In this document: positions 50,206-61,200 of the stretch, piece after piece | Layout: the number at the start of each line of letters is the position of its first letter | Numbering within the stretch: position 1 is the stretch's first letter | DNA from: Styela clava | Lineage: Eukaryota; Chordata; Ascidiacea; Stolidobranchia; Styelidae | Length of the DNA stretch: 64,000 nucleotides | Reading direction: 5' to 3' | Assembly (NCBI RefSeq): GCF_964204865.1 | Contig: NC_135250.1 | Coordinates: forward strand, 13,764,001-13,828,000 | Notes under the pieces: model-generated | Seen by the model: only the letters and a program-made list of their open reading frames with translations | Databases searched by the model: none | What the model was told of the DNA's origin: nothing | Translations under genes and position numbers: made by a program

Positions 50206-50997
50206 GCTTAGGGCAGGGATGGCGAACCACTGACCCGCGGTTCACAAAGGGACCCACCGAGTTTTATTCGTAACACGTCAACGCACGAATAAAATAAAAA
50301 AAATGCTAATATATCAGTACTCAAAATTGATAAAACCGGCCTTAAATTAATTTAACAATAAGTAAACTATTATAATTTACCGTCAGTTGGGCAGTCAGGG
50401 CTGCGATCGCTCATATTCAAATTATTAATTTTCGGGTCGGCATGGTAATTTTCAAAACCCCTAATCTTGGACGCATGTCTGCACCGCTGTGTACCGTCTT
50501 TCAGCTATTGGCTCTGATATCGTTTATGACATAACAATGCAATTGGTCTTTTCATCTATCGCAACATTTTGTCTTATTCAGAAGCGCATCTGCAGACTGT
50601 TTTAGGGGTTATACGAGAACTAGATGCAACTTAGTATTGCATTTTATCAGTTTCTCGCCTACAATACCAAAAACAAAAATCATTCAGACTCGAAATAAAA
50701 ACCTAGAAATCTGAAATAACAATGAGGAGGTGTAAAAGTGCTTTAATGTGGTTGAAAGCTGATCGAAAAAAGTAACACTATCAGAGTGGAATTCCCTCCA
50801 AACTCTTTGGAACCGTAAAATAATTTGCTGAATCATCCTAAACGTTTTTGGTTATTCATATGCGTGTTTTCGTACACTAATTTCATAAAATCGAGTGCCA
50901 GGAAAAGTCCCTGCTAGAAGTGCTGCATTAGTGAAGCCCAAAACTACACCAACACCAACAGAAGCTTATAACATTAGTTTCAGAATTTTCCTAATTC

Positions 50998-51120
50998 CAA
51001 ATAGGTAATAGTTATGTAACAGTTGCTTTCAATTCTGTAGTGAATATCCTTCTAAACTAAATACCGGTGAAATTTCGCCGCAGAATTGAAAGCAACCGTT
51101 ACATAACTATTACCTATTTG
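50998..51120. repeat. Inverted repeat with 40-bp arms
   Basis: AATAGGTAATAGTTATGTAA plus CAGTTGCTTTCAATTCTG (50998-51038) is mirrored by CAGAATTGAAAGCAACC plus GTTACATAACTATTACCTAT (51081-51120). The loop contains TGAAATTTCGCCGCA, a word shared with the foldback family at 47805. It may be another, rearranged member of that family. Confidence 0.8.
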
Positions 51121-51180
51121 CTGAAAGATACGTTCCATAATATAGATCAGATAGTTGCATTGATAAATAATTGAACCATC

Positions 51181-52686
51181 TAGGCTTGCACGTAATTGAC
51201 AAAAATCAATTCCGTAATTACGGCCAAATCGATTACGTAATGACCCCGTAATTGCGATATTTTTTCACACATTTAAACCTATAATAACAACCAATTGAAT
51301 CCACTTCATTTTCGATTGGGACATCGAGTTTGGGTTTTCATATTCCTGGCAGTACTACACGCCGGCGACAGATGTTGGGACAAGAGTGAATTCAAATTAA
51401 TTTTATTCTGATTTTTATCTTTTGTGCTAGCTTTGATTTCCTTTATCACCTTCGCAAATTAACCGTCCCAATTATATGCGATCAATTTTATCATTACCGA
51501 CACTGGTATACGGATATTTATGAAACGATAGTTGACTTTTTTAAAATCGTATTAAAAAAAATGTCGGGTTTCCAATTTATCAATGCCACGACGAGCGTAT
51601 GCTCTCGTTTGATTATACTTGCGCTTGCCTCGCAACGAAGACTTGTTATTGCACCGTTTATAACCTTATTCGACTTTACTACCTAGTCAGCATTTTATAA
51701 TAATTATTGATGCGGACTTATTGACGTTATTCCGATTACCATGCTTCATTTTACATTAAATCATTTCGCGGCCTAAATGTTGTAACATTATTTGCGACAA
51801 ATTTAGATCAAATATTAATTATTTGCGCATAATTTAAATACCGTACTTATGTGACATGGTATTTCCGAAAATACAAAGTTATATCGCAAAAAAATGCGTA
51901 TTGTGACATTTATTTTGCACTCACGAAAAAATTAACTTATTTTTCTAACTCAAGTCGACGATCCTATCGGCCAAGATTGACACAAATTTGGTCGAGTGTC
52001 GGTGGTATTCAAGAATCAAAATAAGTTGCCGTATTTGGTAAAGACAGTTAATCATATTTGGCCGAAATATTGCGAGGCATTGTGGAAAATATGTTGAGCA
52101 AGGACAAGTCCGGACTGATATAAAACGATAAAACCGGTAACAGAACATCAAGATTTTGTAATTGAAAATGGTTTTCGCACAGAATAAACACACTGGCTCA
52201 TACTTGATAGTAGTTAAATTGAGAATATTGAACTGTTGCAAACAAAAAAACGATCGTCGAAATTCTTAAATCTCGTTGCCTTGGTTAAATATAATCCAAT
52301 GATCAGGACATTTTCAATTAAATACTGCACAAAGATAGTTATACATTGAACATTTAGGCTGCAATTTAGCTTTTTTTTTTAAATTTCAATCATGCATTGT
52401 GGTGGAGAAATCCCACTATTTAAATACGGGTAACTATAAAAATAGAATAGGATTCTTGATTCGATTTGAGTATTCTAAAACAGTGGTTCCCAACCACCGG
52501 TCAACGGTCCGCAAAGGATTTTTACCGGATCGCGGGAAATCCCGTCATATTTTTGTTTCTCTGCCGTCTCAATCGCTTTACCAATCGCGAAAGCGCTCGA
52601 CCAACAATTACGACTTTACGTAATTCGTAACTTCCCTTCCGTAACTCGAAATAATTCCGTAAATCTGTAAATTACGTGCAAGCCTA
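51181..52686. mobile_element. 1.5-kb hAT-type element with exact 8-bp TSD
   Basis: Terminal inverted repeats TAGGCTTGCACGTAATT (left) and AATTACGTGCAAGCCTA (right) match perfectly over 17 bases. Flanking 8-bp direct repeats GAACCATC lie at 51173-51180 and 52687-52694. Subterminal words TTCCGTAATTACGG and AATTCCGTAAATC repeat the theme inside both ends. No intact transposase frame is present. A second hAT-like end, CAGTGGTTCCCAACCACCGG at 52482, suggests a nested, truncated insertion inside it. Confidence 0.92.
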
Positions 52687-52702
52687 GAACCATCATTCAA
52701 AG

Positions 52703-52993
52703 CCGTGGTGTGCAACCTGCGCCTAACAAGGAAAAATTGTGCGGCCCGAAAAGGAGGGCCAATTCTGAATGGTGTGTGGACTGCGAAACGAGTTTTTAAT
52801 TTGTTTAATCTAGTACGCGCGAGTACTCCATTGCGTTGCAAAGCCTATACCGAAGCGAACAACACATGTCAAAAGATCAATAACCAAAATTATTTTTGTT
52901 CCTGCAACTATCAGAAAGCCTCCTGTATGTGAAATAGAGGCGAGACTCCCGATTTCACCCCTGCCCTTCTGTATTGAGGGTTACACACCCTTA
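52703..52993. mobile_element. Small hAT-like MITE, related to 63579-63712
   Basis: Ends GTGGTGTGCAACC (left) and GGTTACACACCC (right) form imperfect inverted repeats. Flanks ATTCAAAG (52695-52702) and ATTTAAAG (52994-53001) match at 7 of 8 bases, as expected for an aged hAT target duplication. The left 130 bases match 63579-63712 in reverse orientation, including ATTGTGCGGCCCG. Confidence 0.65.
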
Positions 52994-53452
52994 ATTTAAA
53001 GCAAATGATATATATCGAATAAAGAGATAACCTATTTTAACCATGGTGCATAAAGATAACAAGGCGTGGGGCGGATTCCCAGGAAAATGTTAGAATGCAG
53101 ATTAAACTGGTGGCATAAAAGTTCCACATTAGCATTTTCACCTTGTGACTTGTCGACAGATAGTATTTCTAAAATACCTGCCGTTCCCTTTTTGTGTGGC
53201 TCATCCCGGAGTCCACATTAAGCATCTAAACGAATTTCATAAGAAGCTAAACTTGTTTATTGTAAGTTTTCCCGGAAAATAAATTATTGGTCTAATAATA
53301 CAATATAATACTATTTGAGATAAAAATAATTCTACACAGAATAAAAAGGGAAATATAAATATTTTCGGTTACCATTCAATGTCCCATATTTTTCTACTGT
53401 CCAAATTTTCTACAATAAATATGAACTACAAAAACAAGCATTACAAAATAGG

Positions 53453-53545
53453 ATGTGCACCAAAATGGCACACAACCTGAACCCTAATCTGGTACAACTA
53501 CTATGTTCAGGTTGTGCGCCATCTTGGGCACATACTTCTGGAGTT
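53453..53545. mobile_element. Compact foldback element
   Basis: ATGTGCACCAAAATGGCACA plus CAACCTGAAC (53453-53482) is mirrored by GTTCAGGTTGTGCGCCATCT plus TGGGCACAT (53505-53533), with a 22-base loop. The flanking ACTTCTGGAGT also appears, inverted, at 49249. This is a small hairpin-type repeat family with at least two members here. Confidence 0.8.
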
Positions 53546-55263
53546 CCCAAAATAGCACAATAGCATACCCCAAATACAAAGCTATTGGTTCATATCTGAT
53601 ATATAAAAATGTTGGGTATGTACCAGAGTCATCTATTTCAATGTATTATAAAAAGGTTGTATACAATTGGATATTGTATGTTATAGTTTCAATCTATTGA
53701 CTATTTGTTAGCGTATTTTATGCATGCTGTTTTGATCAGCTTTTTGTGGAATAGAAAAGATCGGTTACTCGCAAATTTTTCTCAAAATTTTGTTCCTTGC
53801 ATGAATCATTCTGACATAAGAGAAAAGTCCATGAAGTGATTATCCCAATAAATCCCTAAACCAACTAAAATGAAAATATTTATTAGATACAGGGTCCTAT
53901 CAGAAAAATATATGGCAATCGTACACACTGCACATGAGTAATTATAAAATTTTACAATTGCTTGTCAACTGTGCGGCAGTAAAGAGAAAAGGCAGATGTA
54001 TAAAATAGGCTGTTTTTATATAAAAAATACACATTGTGCATACACAGTTTTGCCTAAAGTATAAAAGAACGAAAAAACAGCAAGACAAAATAAAATTGCT
54101 GGGAATGAAATTTTTAGGTGATTTTTATCGAATAAATCTTTAAAAAATACCCACAGTAACAATAATACATTCAAATCCATTGCAACAAAATGCTTTTTGA
54201 TCCACTTAAGTGTAAGGAAGCACAAGTCAAGGTACTAAAAAACTTTGTCATATAATCTAAGGTTAACTATGTATAATTTTAAAGATTGGTAATGCTTTAA
54301 AAACGATGTTGGCACAGTGTTACAAAAAACAGCTTATTGAAAAAAACTTCATATCAACAAAAATTTTTAGGATATAGTCCTACTATATAAAATATACAGC
54401 AGATGTCGCCAACATGATGCCCACATGAACAAGTATCTATCACAGGCACTGAGTGACATGCTATCCATTTATGGAAATTCATTCATATGACATTCAAAAA
54501 TTTCTAATGCTATATTAAAATTACATGCATATAATTTCCTATCTATGATCTACTACTGGTATGCATCTAATCTTTACTGATAGCAATTCAGGATGATTCA
54601 TGAAAACATCATATACATTCTCATTTACGAAATACGCTGTTTGAAAACTTTATTAATAGACATTGCCAAATTTCATGAGGTTTTCCGGACCAACTATTTG
54701 ACGTAACAATAGTTTGAAGAGCATACTTCTGTCAACTTTGGATGTTGTGATTTTTTAATTGCTTACTGGAATTTCTCCAATATTTTGATTATTTAAATAA
54801 GCAGTGATTCAGAAACTGCTAAATATCAAGTTTCCTTACTGAATATATCCTATAGGTAATTAAACTTACAAAGTAGTTTTTTTATAGTATGAAAACAGTG
54901 AAGAACCATCTCTAGCAACGTAAAGCATGTGTCAAAATAATCAGGAGGTATTTCAATACATAATGCAGTCATACAGAATAGAGATTCAATCTTTTAGTAC
55001 ACAACCTCTTACTCACTCCATTTACAGTTCCTCTGCACAAAAGGATTGCTGAACTGTACTGTATTTAAAATAGTACAACAGCGTTGATGTATGCACGTTC
55101 AAATGAACCACCCAAAATGTGTATATAAAATATACCAACTATAAATTAGAGGTAAATAAAGCTGGTAATATGCTGTATATCTTCATACTCACAAAAGCTC
55201 GAAATGTTGATTTCTTTTTATGTTCAGTGAATAATAGCAAGTAATATTAGCATAAGCAATAAA

Positions 55264-58200
55264 TTATTTCACACTCCTGGCACTTAGTTTGGCTTCAACA
55301 GAAGTCACTGTACTCACAGAGTTCCATTTTCTAGCAGATGATAGTTTTCTAAATCACAAAAAAATACAATATTGTTAGAAAATGGACACATATATTTGCT
55401 GGTATACATACAGATACATACTGGGATTTCATATAAAGGCTTTGATACATTGGATAAGATTCACATATTTATTACGGGGAGAGGAAAGCCGACACAATAA
55501 TCATATGGCGAACCAAAGCCTCTCGTCCGATTACCAGTTTATGTCGGGTATGGGATTAGTTAGCCAGTTTTTTTTTCGGAAGCATGGACTTGATGGTGGA
55601 GAAAGCCACTTTACGTTGGCGAAGATTTCATCAATTTTTTCGACATAACTATACCTGCATGGGATTCGAACCTGTGAACCCACGCAGGGTAATCAGAGAT
55701 GCGTTGGCGAGCGTATTCTTAATGCTCAGCACAGTGGCCATATCGCATACAGCTAAAAATCTTGATGGCACTGAGATTTTAAGAAATTACTAATGACATG
55801 ATATATTTTGCGCTCATGTGATGTCATATTTTAACTAGCACCAGATTGCGATGGCCCATTTGTTTTTCTCAAATAACATAGTACCAAAAATTAAGAGCAA
55901 AAACAAACCATGTTTACCTGGGTAATGAAACTATAGATGTTGAACTTGTGTTTGAGCAAAGTGAAGGTATTGACGCTGAAGATTTGATCATTAACGGGAG
56001 ATATTTAGGATCTGTTCTGTAATTGAATTACCAAAATTATTAGGTTGAAAAAGGGTACATGTTTCAATGCGTCACAAAATCTAAATAACAATAGAAGATG
56101 AGTGATGTTGAAATATTCACAATGCCAATCTTGCATTTCATGTCTGTTAGATAAGAGAGCAAAAATATTTCCTCATTGACAACTTTTTTCCAAATGTTTG
56201 TACGGATTTGTCTGAATTGTGTCGTTGCTTAAGCGACGTTCGTTAGATGATTTCAGTACACAGAGAAACAAAACCAAGTTTGTAAACGTCAAATTGCAAA
56301 AGGGACCAAAAAAAATGTTGCAAGAGTAAATTCTTCCGCTCTCAAGGGTTGGTACGAATAAAAGTACATCATGTTATTAACAAATTCAAAAATAACCTTG
56401 GAGAGGAAAATAGCTTGCTTGTTCTTGACATCGTCCAGACATGTTCCATAGGGACAGATCGAGTACTTTGAGTTGAATTTCCTAATAAATGTAGACCCCG
56501 TCGACAAAATGTTTCAAGTAACGATATTCCTGCATAATAAGAAATAATAAACTTTCATATTTATGCTGAAGATAAGAAAAGTGGATAAAACAGCTCAGTC
56601 ATATCGCGCAGTGTTTCCCAAAACTGGGTTGCCTAAAATGTTCTTGTGTCGCTTGTTGTTCAACAAAAAACTAAAGGTTACTAATTTTCTTTTTGTAGAT
56701 AATTTTTTTGTTCATTTTATATTTAGTATTGAAGTGTTGCTTAATAGTAATTGTATATGTGGGAAGTATTACAGTGTAAAAACTCTGCAGCATTTATTTT
56801 GTTTTGGTTAGGTAAAACCACATCACTCAAAATCTCGCTGAGGGCAAACTAGCAAAATTTTCTCATTTTGTTTTATATTAGTCATTCAATTTTGCTGTAT
56901 ACTGCCATGCCATCTAGTATTCGAGCATATCCTTGGGTCACAATATTTTGGATTGCTTGAAAAAAGGTTGGGAACCACAGATATAGTGAATCACAGCCTC
57001 TTATTCCTGTTACTTGCTCTAGCCAGGCTAATCCTATGAACTGGAATGCAGATGAATAGGTATTAGAACAATAGTTATTTCATTATATTCATCCACATGA
57101 AATATGAGCCTGCAAATCCCTGTATGGGATTTAATTGTGTATTGAAAATCATGCTTCCATATCCTAATACAATACGAATACAAGCAGAGGTAAAAGTCAT
57201 CTATAAATACATTGGGGTCAAACCCCGAAACTTTTTGTGAGGACGTGATCGGTTGACACTTAATTTTACTTTTCATGAGCTATGCCTGTTAACATGGTCC
57301 CATACAACGACTGTCCAACAAAGTGTAGATATAGAATAGTTGCTAAAAATTTTTTAGTGTTGTTGGGAAAATCAGTAAGCCTGTTACCTATACCTATTTA
57401 GGCTTTGAGAAGTGGCAAATTTGAAAGCATATTATGATAATATATCACTGTTATGTAAAATTCAATTATTAATAAAGGCAAGTAAAACATTGCAACAAAT
57501 TTTTTCATGTTTATTGGTTCGTCTGCGTTTTTTTTACACCAGTGAACATAACATGAACTGCAAGGTCAAAAACAAGAATATTTCTGGGTGCTGAAGGGAC
57601 ACTGCTATTTAAAGATTGCTTGGTACGACTTCGATAATTTAATTTTGCGTCGTCCCAAGGCTTCCCACATTTGAGTGACAAGCTTGTCTTAATCGTAACA
57701 TCATAATACTTCGTAGCAACTCAATCTAGGAGAAATAGTGCAGAATATGAAGTTTTGTTTGACCCAATACAGTACATACATTTGTGAACAATCTTATTTT
57801 ATGTTTAGCCTTAAAAACATATAATGGTAAACAGTTTCTTTGATAATATACTGTTCCCAAATAACAGCTCTCCATTCAATAAAGGATGTTTGCATGGTAA
57901 TTAAAAGGGCACTTGAAACAAGGTTACTACCTATTGTCTCACATCTGGTTGATGAAATCCAAGAGCACACAACACTCGTATTAAATAAATAAGAATTATT
58001 GTGTCGTCAAAGACAAACATATGTAACTTTTCAATAATAGAAATTGTGTATTCAATTCTGAGTATTTCTATAGATATATAAGTCATAATATGACATATGA
58101 TACACTAATACTGCTCACCTCTTTGTTTCTGATTTTGATACTTTAATTCCCACATATGTAAAAGTATATTATTGTAGCGCGGTTGTTCAAAATAATGCAT

Positions 58201-61200
58201 ATATTTCCTAAGAGTGAAAAAAAAATAATAATTGAAATAAATATTGATGGGCAGTCAAAATAGTTAGACGTAAAACAACTTGTTGTGTAAATTGAAAAAT
58301 TCCGGAGATAGCGAATATGGTTCCCTTACATTTGAACCCACGACAATTGCACCTATAGAAATTTTTTTTGTTTTATGGATATTTGAACCCATACTAACCC
58401 TAACCCATGGTTTTAGCCCCCGCATATAGATTGAACCCGCGAATATACACATGGGTTCAAATGTACGTGGGTTCAAATGTACAGTCACCGGCGAATATGC
58501 CATGAATGTGAAATATAAAAATACTAGGTTCTAGATTTGAAGCCAAATACTACTAGTATTGTGGCAAGTATAGTATTTAAACTTGTGTCAATTTTTCTCA
58601 GTTTTTTATTACACATTTCATCTATTTGGTTTAATTGAACTACAGTAAATACAATTTGTACATCACAGTAAAAGAAAAAAAAAATACTCTTTTTACTGCA
58701 ACAGAGAGCATGTGAATGTAAATTTTGCTGAAGGACCCAGTAACAATTTTGCTCTACGGTTCCAGTGTCGATTCTGGTCATATTTTTAATGAAGTTCAAT
58801 ATAACACATCATTCAAATGCGAAAATAATCGTGTAATACCTACAAATTTATGACGAAGTACTCAAAATTTCAGGCACGCAGATGGTGATGGTCAGTGATG
58901 TATTGACTATAACTATGATGTACAAGTTGTATCAGATTATAAGAATTGATGACAAAGAAGGGACGATTTCACTGAGACACAAAAATCCTTAGATAGCTAA
59001 TTCTTTTTTTACAAATCATCTCCCATACCGTGTCTCTTCGGCTCCTGGAAAAATTCGTTCAAATCTTCCCCTTCTACTGTTTTCATCTTCGCTCTCAACT
59101 AACATTTGAATATCATTTACGGTTAAAACATCAAGCATCATCATCATGAGTTCAATCTGGAAAATAAACATGTTTGATCGTATAAAAGAGTAAAAATAAG
59201 ATATGGATCAATCAATGCGTAAGATTACAGTTGAGTTTCTGAAATTAATACTAAATCAAGCTCTTTGTGAGATATCAAGACTCAAATTGCCTGGCTTTTT
59301 AACTTGCACCACCATCAAATATTATTGTTTGTTGTTGTTACACGTTTTCTGTGGTAACTACCGGTATTTAAAATTTGATAAATCTGGCTAAGCAGGGGTG
59401 ACATTGATGCACTGGTGCAGTGGTTACGTCAATCTATCTAAAGTATATGAAACAGTTTTAACAGGAATAACAGTTTTGCCCTTCAACTGTATATCACTTT
59501 GCGTACTTAGCATTGCTAAAAAAATGAAACAAATGTGTTGCATTTTGATCCATCGACTCATTTGCTCAATTTTTATAAAATAATAAATTACATTCTGCGC
59601 CCACATTACAAGCTTGCCATTTATTCATATCTTTGTTTTTTAATATTCAATTATTCAGTTATTATCTGATTAAAAGCTGTGTTTATATACTATTCAATAT
59701 GAATCCAAATTTATGAGTAAAAATGATTAAAAAAGACCTAGCAAGAGTAGCAGTTTTTAAATAACACAACAACCAACAACAAATGACCTTCCTTGTAAAT
59801 AAATCAAAATATTGTTGTTTCGTGCAACCAGCCCTTTTCATCCAGATACTGTTTTAGATAGAAATTTGCCTCTTATTCAGATCACATAAGAGATTTATTA
59901 TTTTTCTTACCTCGTCAAACTGTTTAAAATGTCGAGCAAAATATGTATGTTTGGCCCGTGTATCGCAAGTTATTTCTAAACTTTCTTTTCTCTTGTCTTG
60001 ACTGAAGCTTGAACCAGAATTTGAAACTCTACAAAATGCAACAAAATAACAATACAGTTACATATAGCAAAGAAGCAGATAAAACAGTCCATCTGTTCGA
60101 ATAGTTCACAACGAAAAATATATTTACGGTAAGCATTATTTTTGCACTTACACAAAACCCACTGAAATGATATTTTTAGTTAAGCATTGCCAATATAATT
60201 TGGTGCAACTCATGGTAGCCACATTACATACATGAAAAACCACGATTAGTTCGGGTTATCTCAAGTCGATAATATTTTATTTCTAAGAAATTAAGCACGG
60301 TATCTTACATTCCGTTACTTGTAGTTTGTGTATTGATCATGAGCTCTCTTTTATCAGGAATTAGAAATCCAGCCAGATTGAACATATCTGATACCATCTG
60401 TCCTTTGATTTCAACATCCAATGGTGAATTTGAATGCAAACTTAACAAACAGAAATTGAGATTATTTATTTCTAAATACTGTCAGAATTTTTTAGTTGAA
60501 GTTATTACTAGCTATGTTCTTTAAATTTTTTTAAAATCAGATTATGAAAATAATGAACAAGCAAAAATATCTTAGAAAAATGATAAATGGCTCGGCGGTA
60601 TGGCGCATCATGCTGAACATTCGGAATACGCTCGTCACAGCACCTCTGATTACCCTGCATGGGTTCGGGGGTTCAAATCTCATGCCGGGATGTGCGAGAG
60701 GATTGCTGGACTCCTCGCCGCCGTAGGGTGGTTCAAATAACCTCTGGTCGGTTACGACTTCCCTTCCGAAAACAAATAACTGGCTAACTAATCCCATACC
60801 CGACATGGACTGGTAACCGAGCAAGAAGCCGTGATTAAGCTGCCTCATCGACTTTCCTCTCCCCGGGATAAATATGTAAATCCTATCCTAGATAGCATAA
60901 AAATTTACTTCAACCAAATAAATACACAGTAGAGCCAAACATTGGCTGCGTACCAGAGCATTGAAAAATTCTAAGATAATTAAAAATTAGAAGCCAATTG
61001 CAAAACCAATTATTGTGCCTATGATATTTCACATTGACTTGGATAATGATTACAAATTATTACCTGGGTGAAATATTAACTTCCAAAATCCATGGTTGAT
61101 ATTTATCATCGAGCATAATATCGAAACCAAATAGTTCATGACAGCACGACCGCCTTCTACAATTTGCTTTTACAAGACTATTTATAAATTGTTCAACACT

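Larger units (their letters stand above)
47739..55263. other. TRPA-TTLL4 convergent intergenic region, repeat-rich
   Basis: No supportable coding exon is seen across these 7.5 kb. The left end presumably carries the TRPA 3' untranslated region and the right end that of TTLL4. Most of the identifiable content is mobile DNA: foldback elements, hAT elements and a 5S-like fragment, listed separately. An A18 run lies near 48907. From 53550 to 55263 the sequence is plain AT-rich DNA; AATAAA on the minus strand near 54648 is a possible TTLL4 poly(A) signal. Confidence 0.5.

Noticed and set aside
50193..50212. GGTTAGGGCTTAGGGC as telomeric sequence
   Set aside because: Only two imperfect units, next to a foldback arm; too short to support an interstitial telomere.
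50213..50290. CAGGGATGGCGAACCACTGA as a hAT end
   Set aside because: It resembles hAT ends, but no matching right end or target duplication could be found, so limits are unknown.
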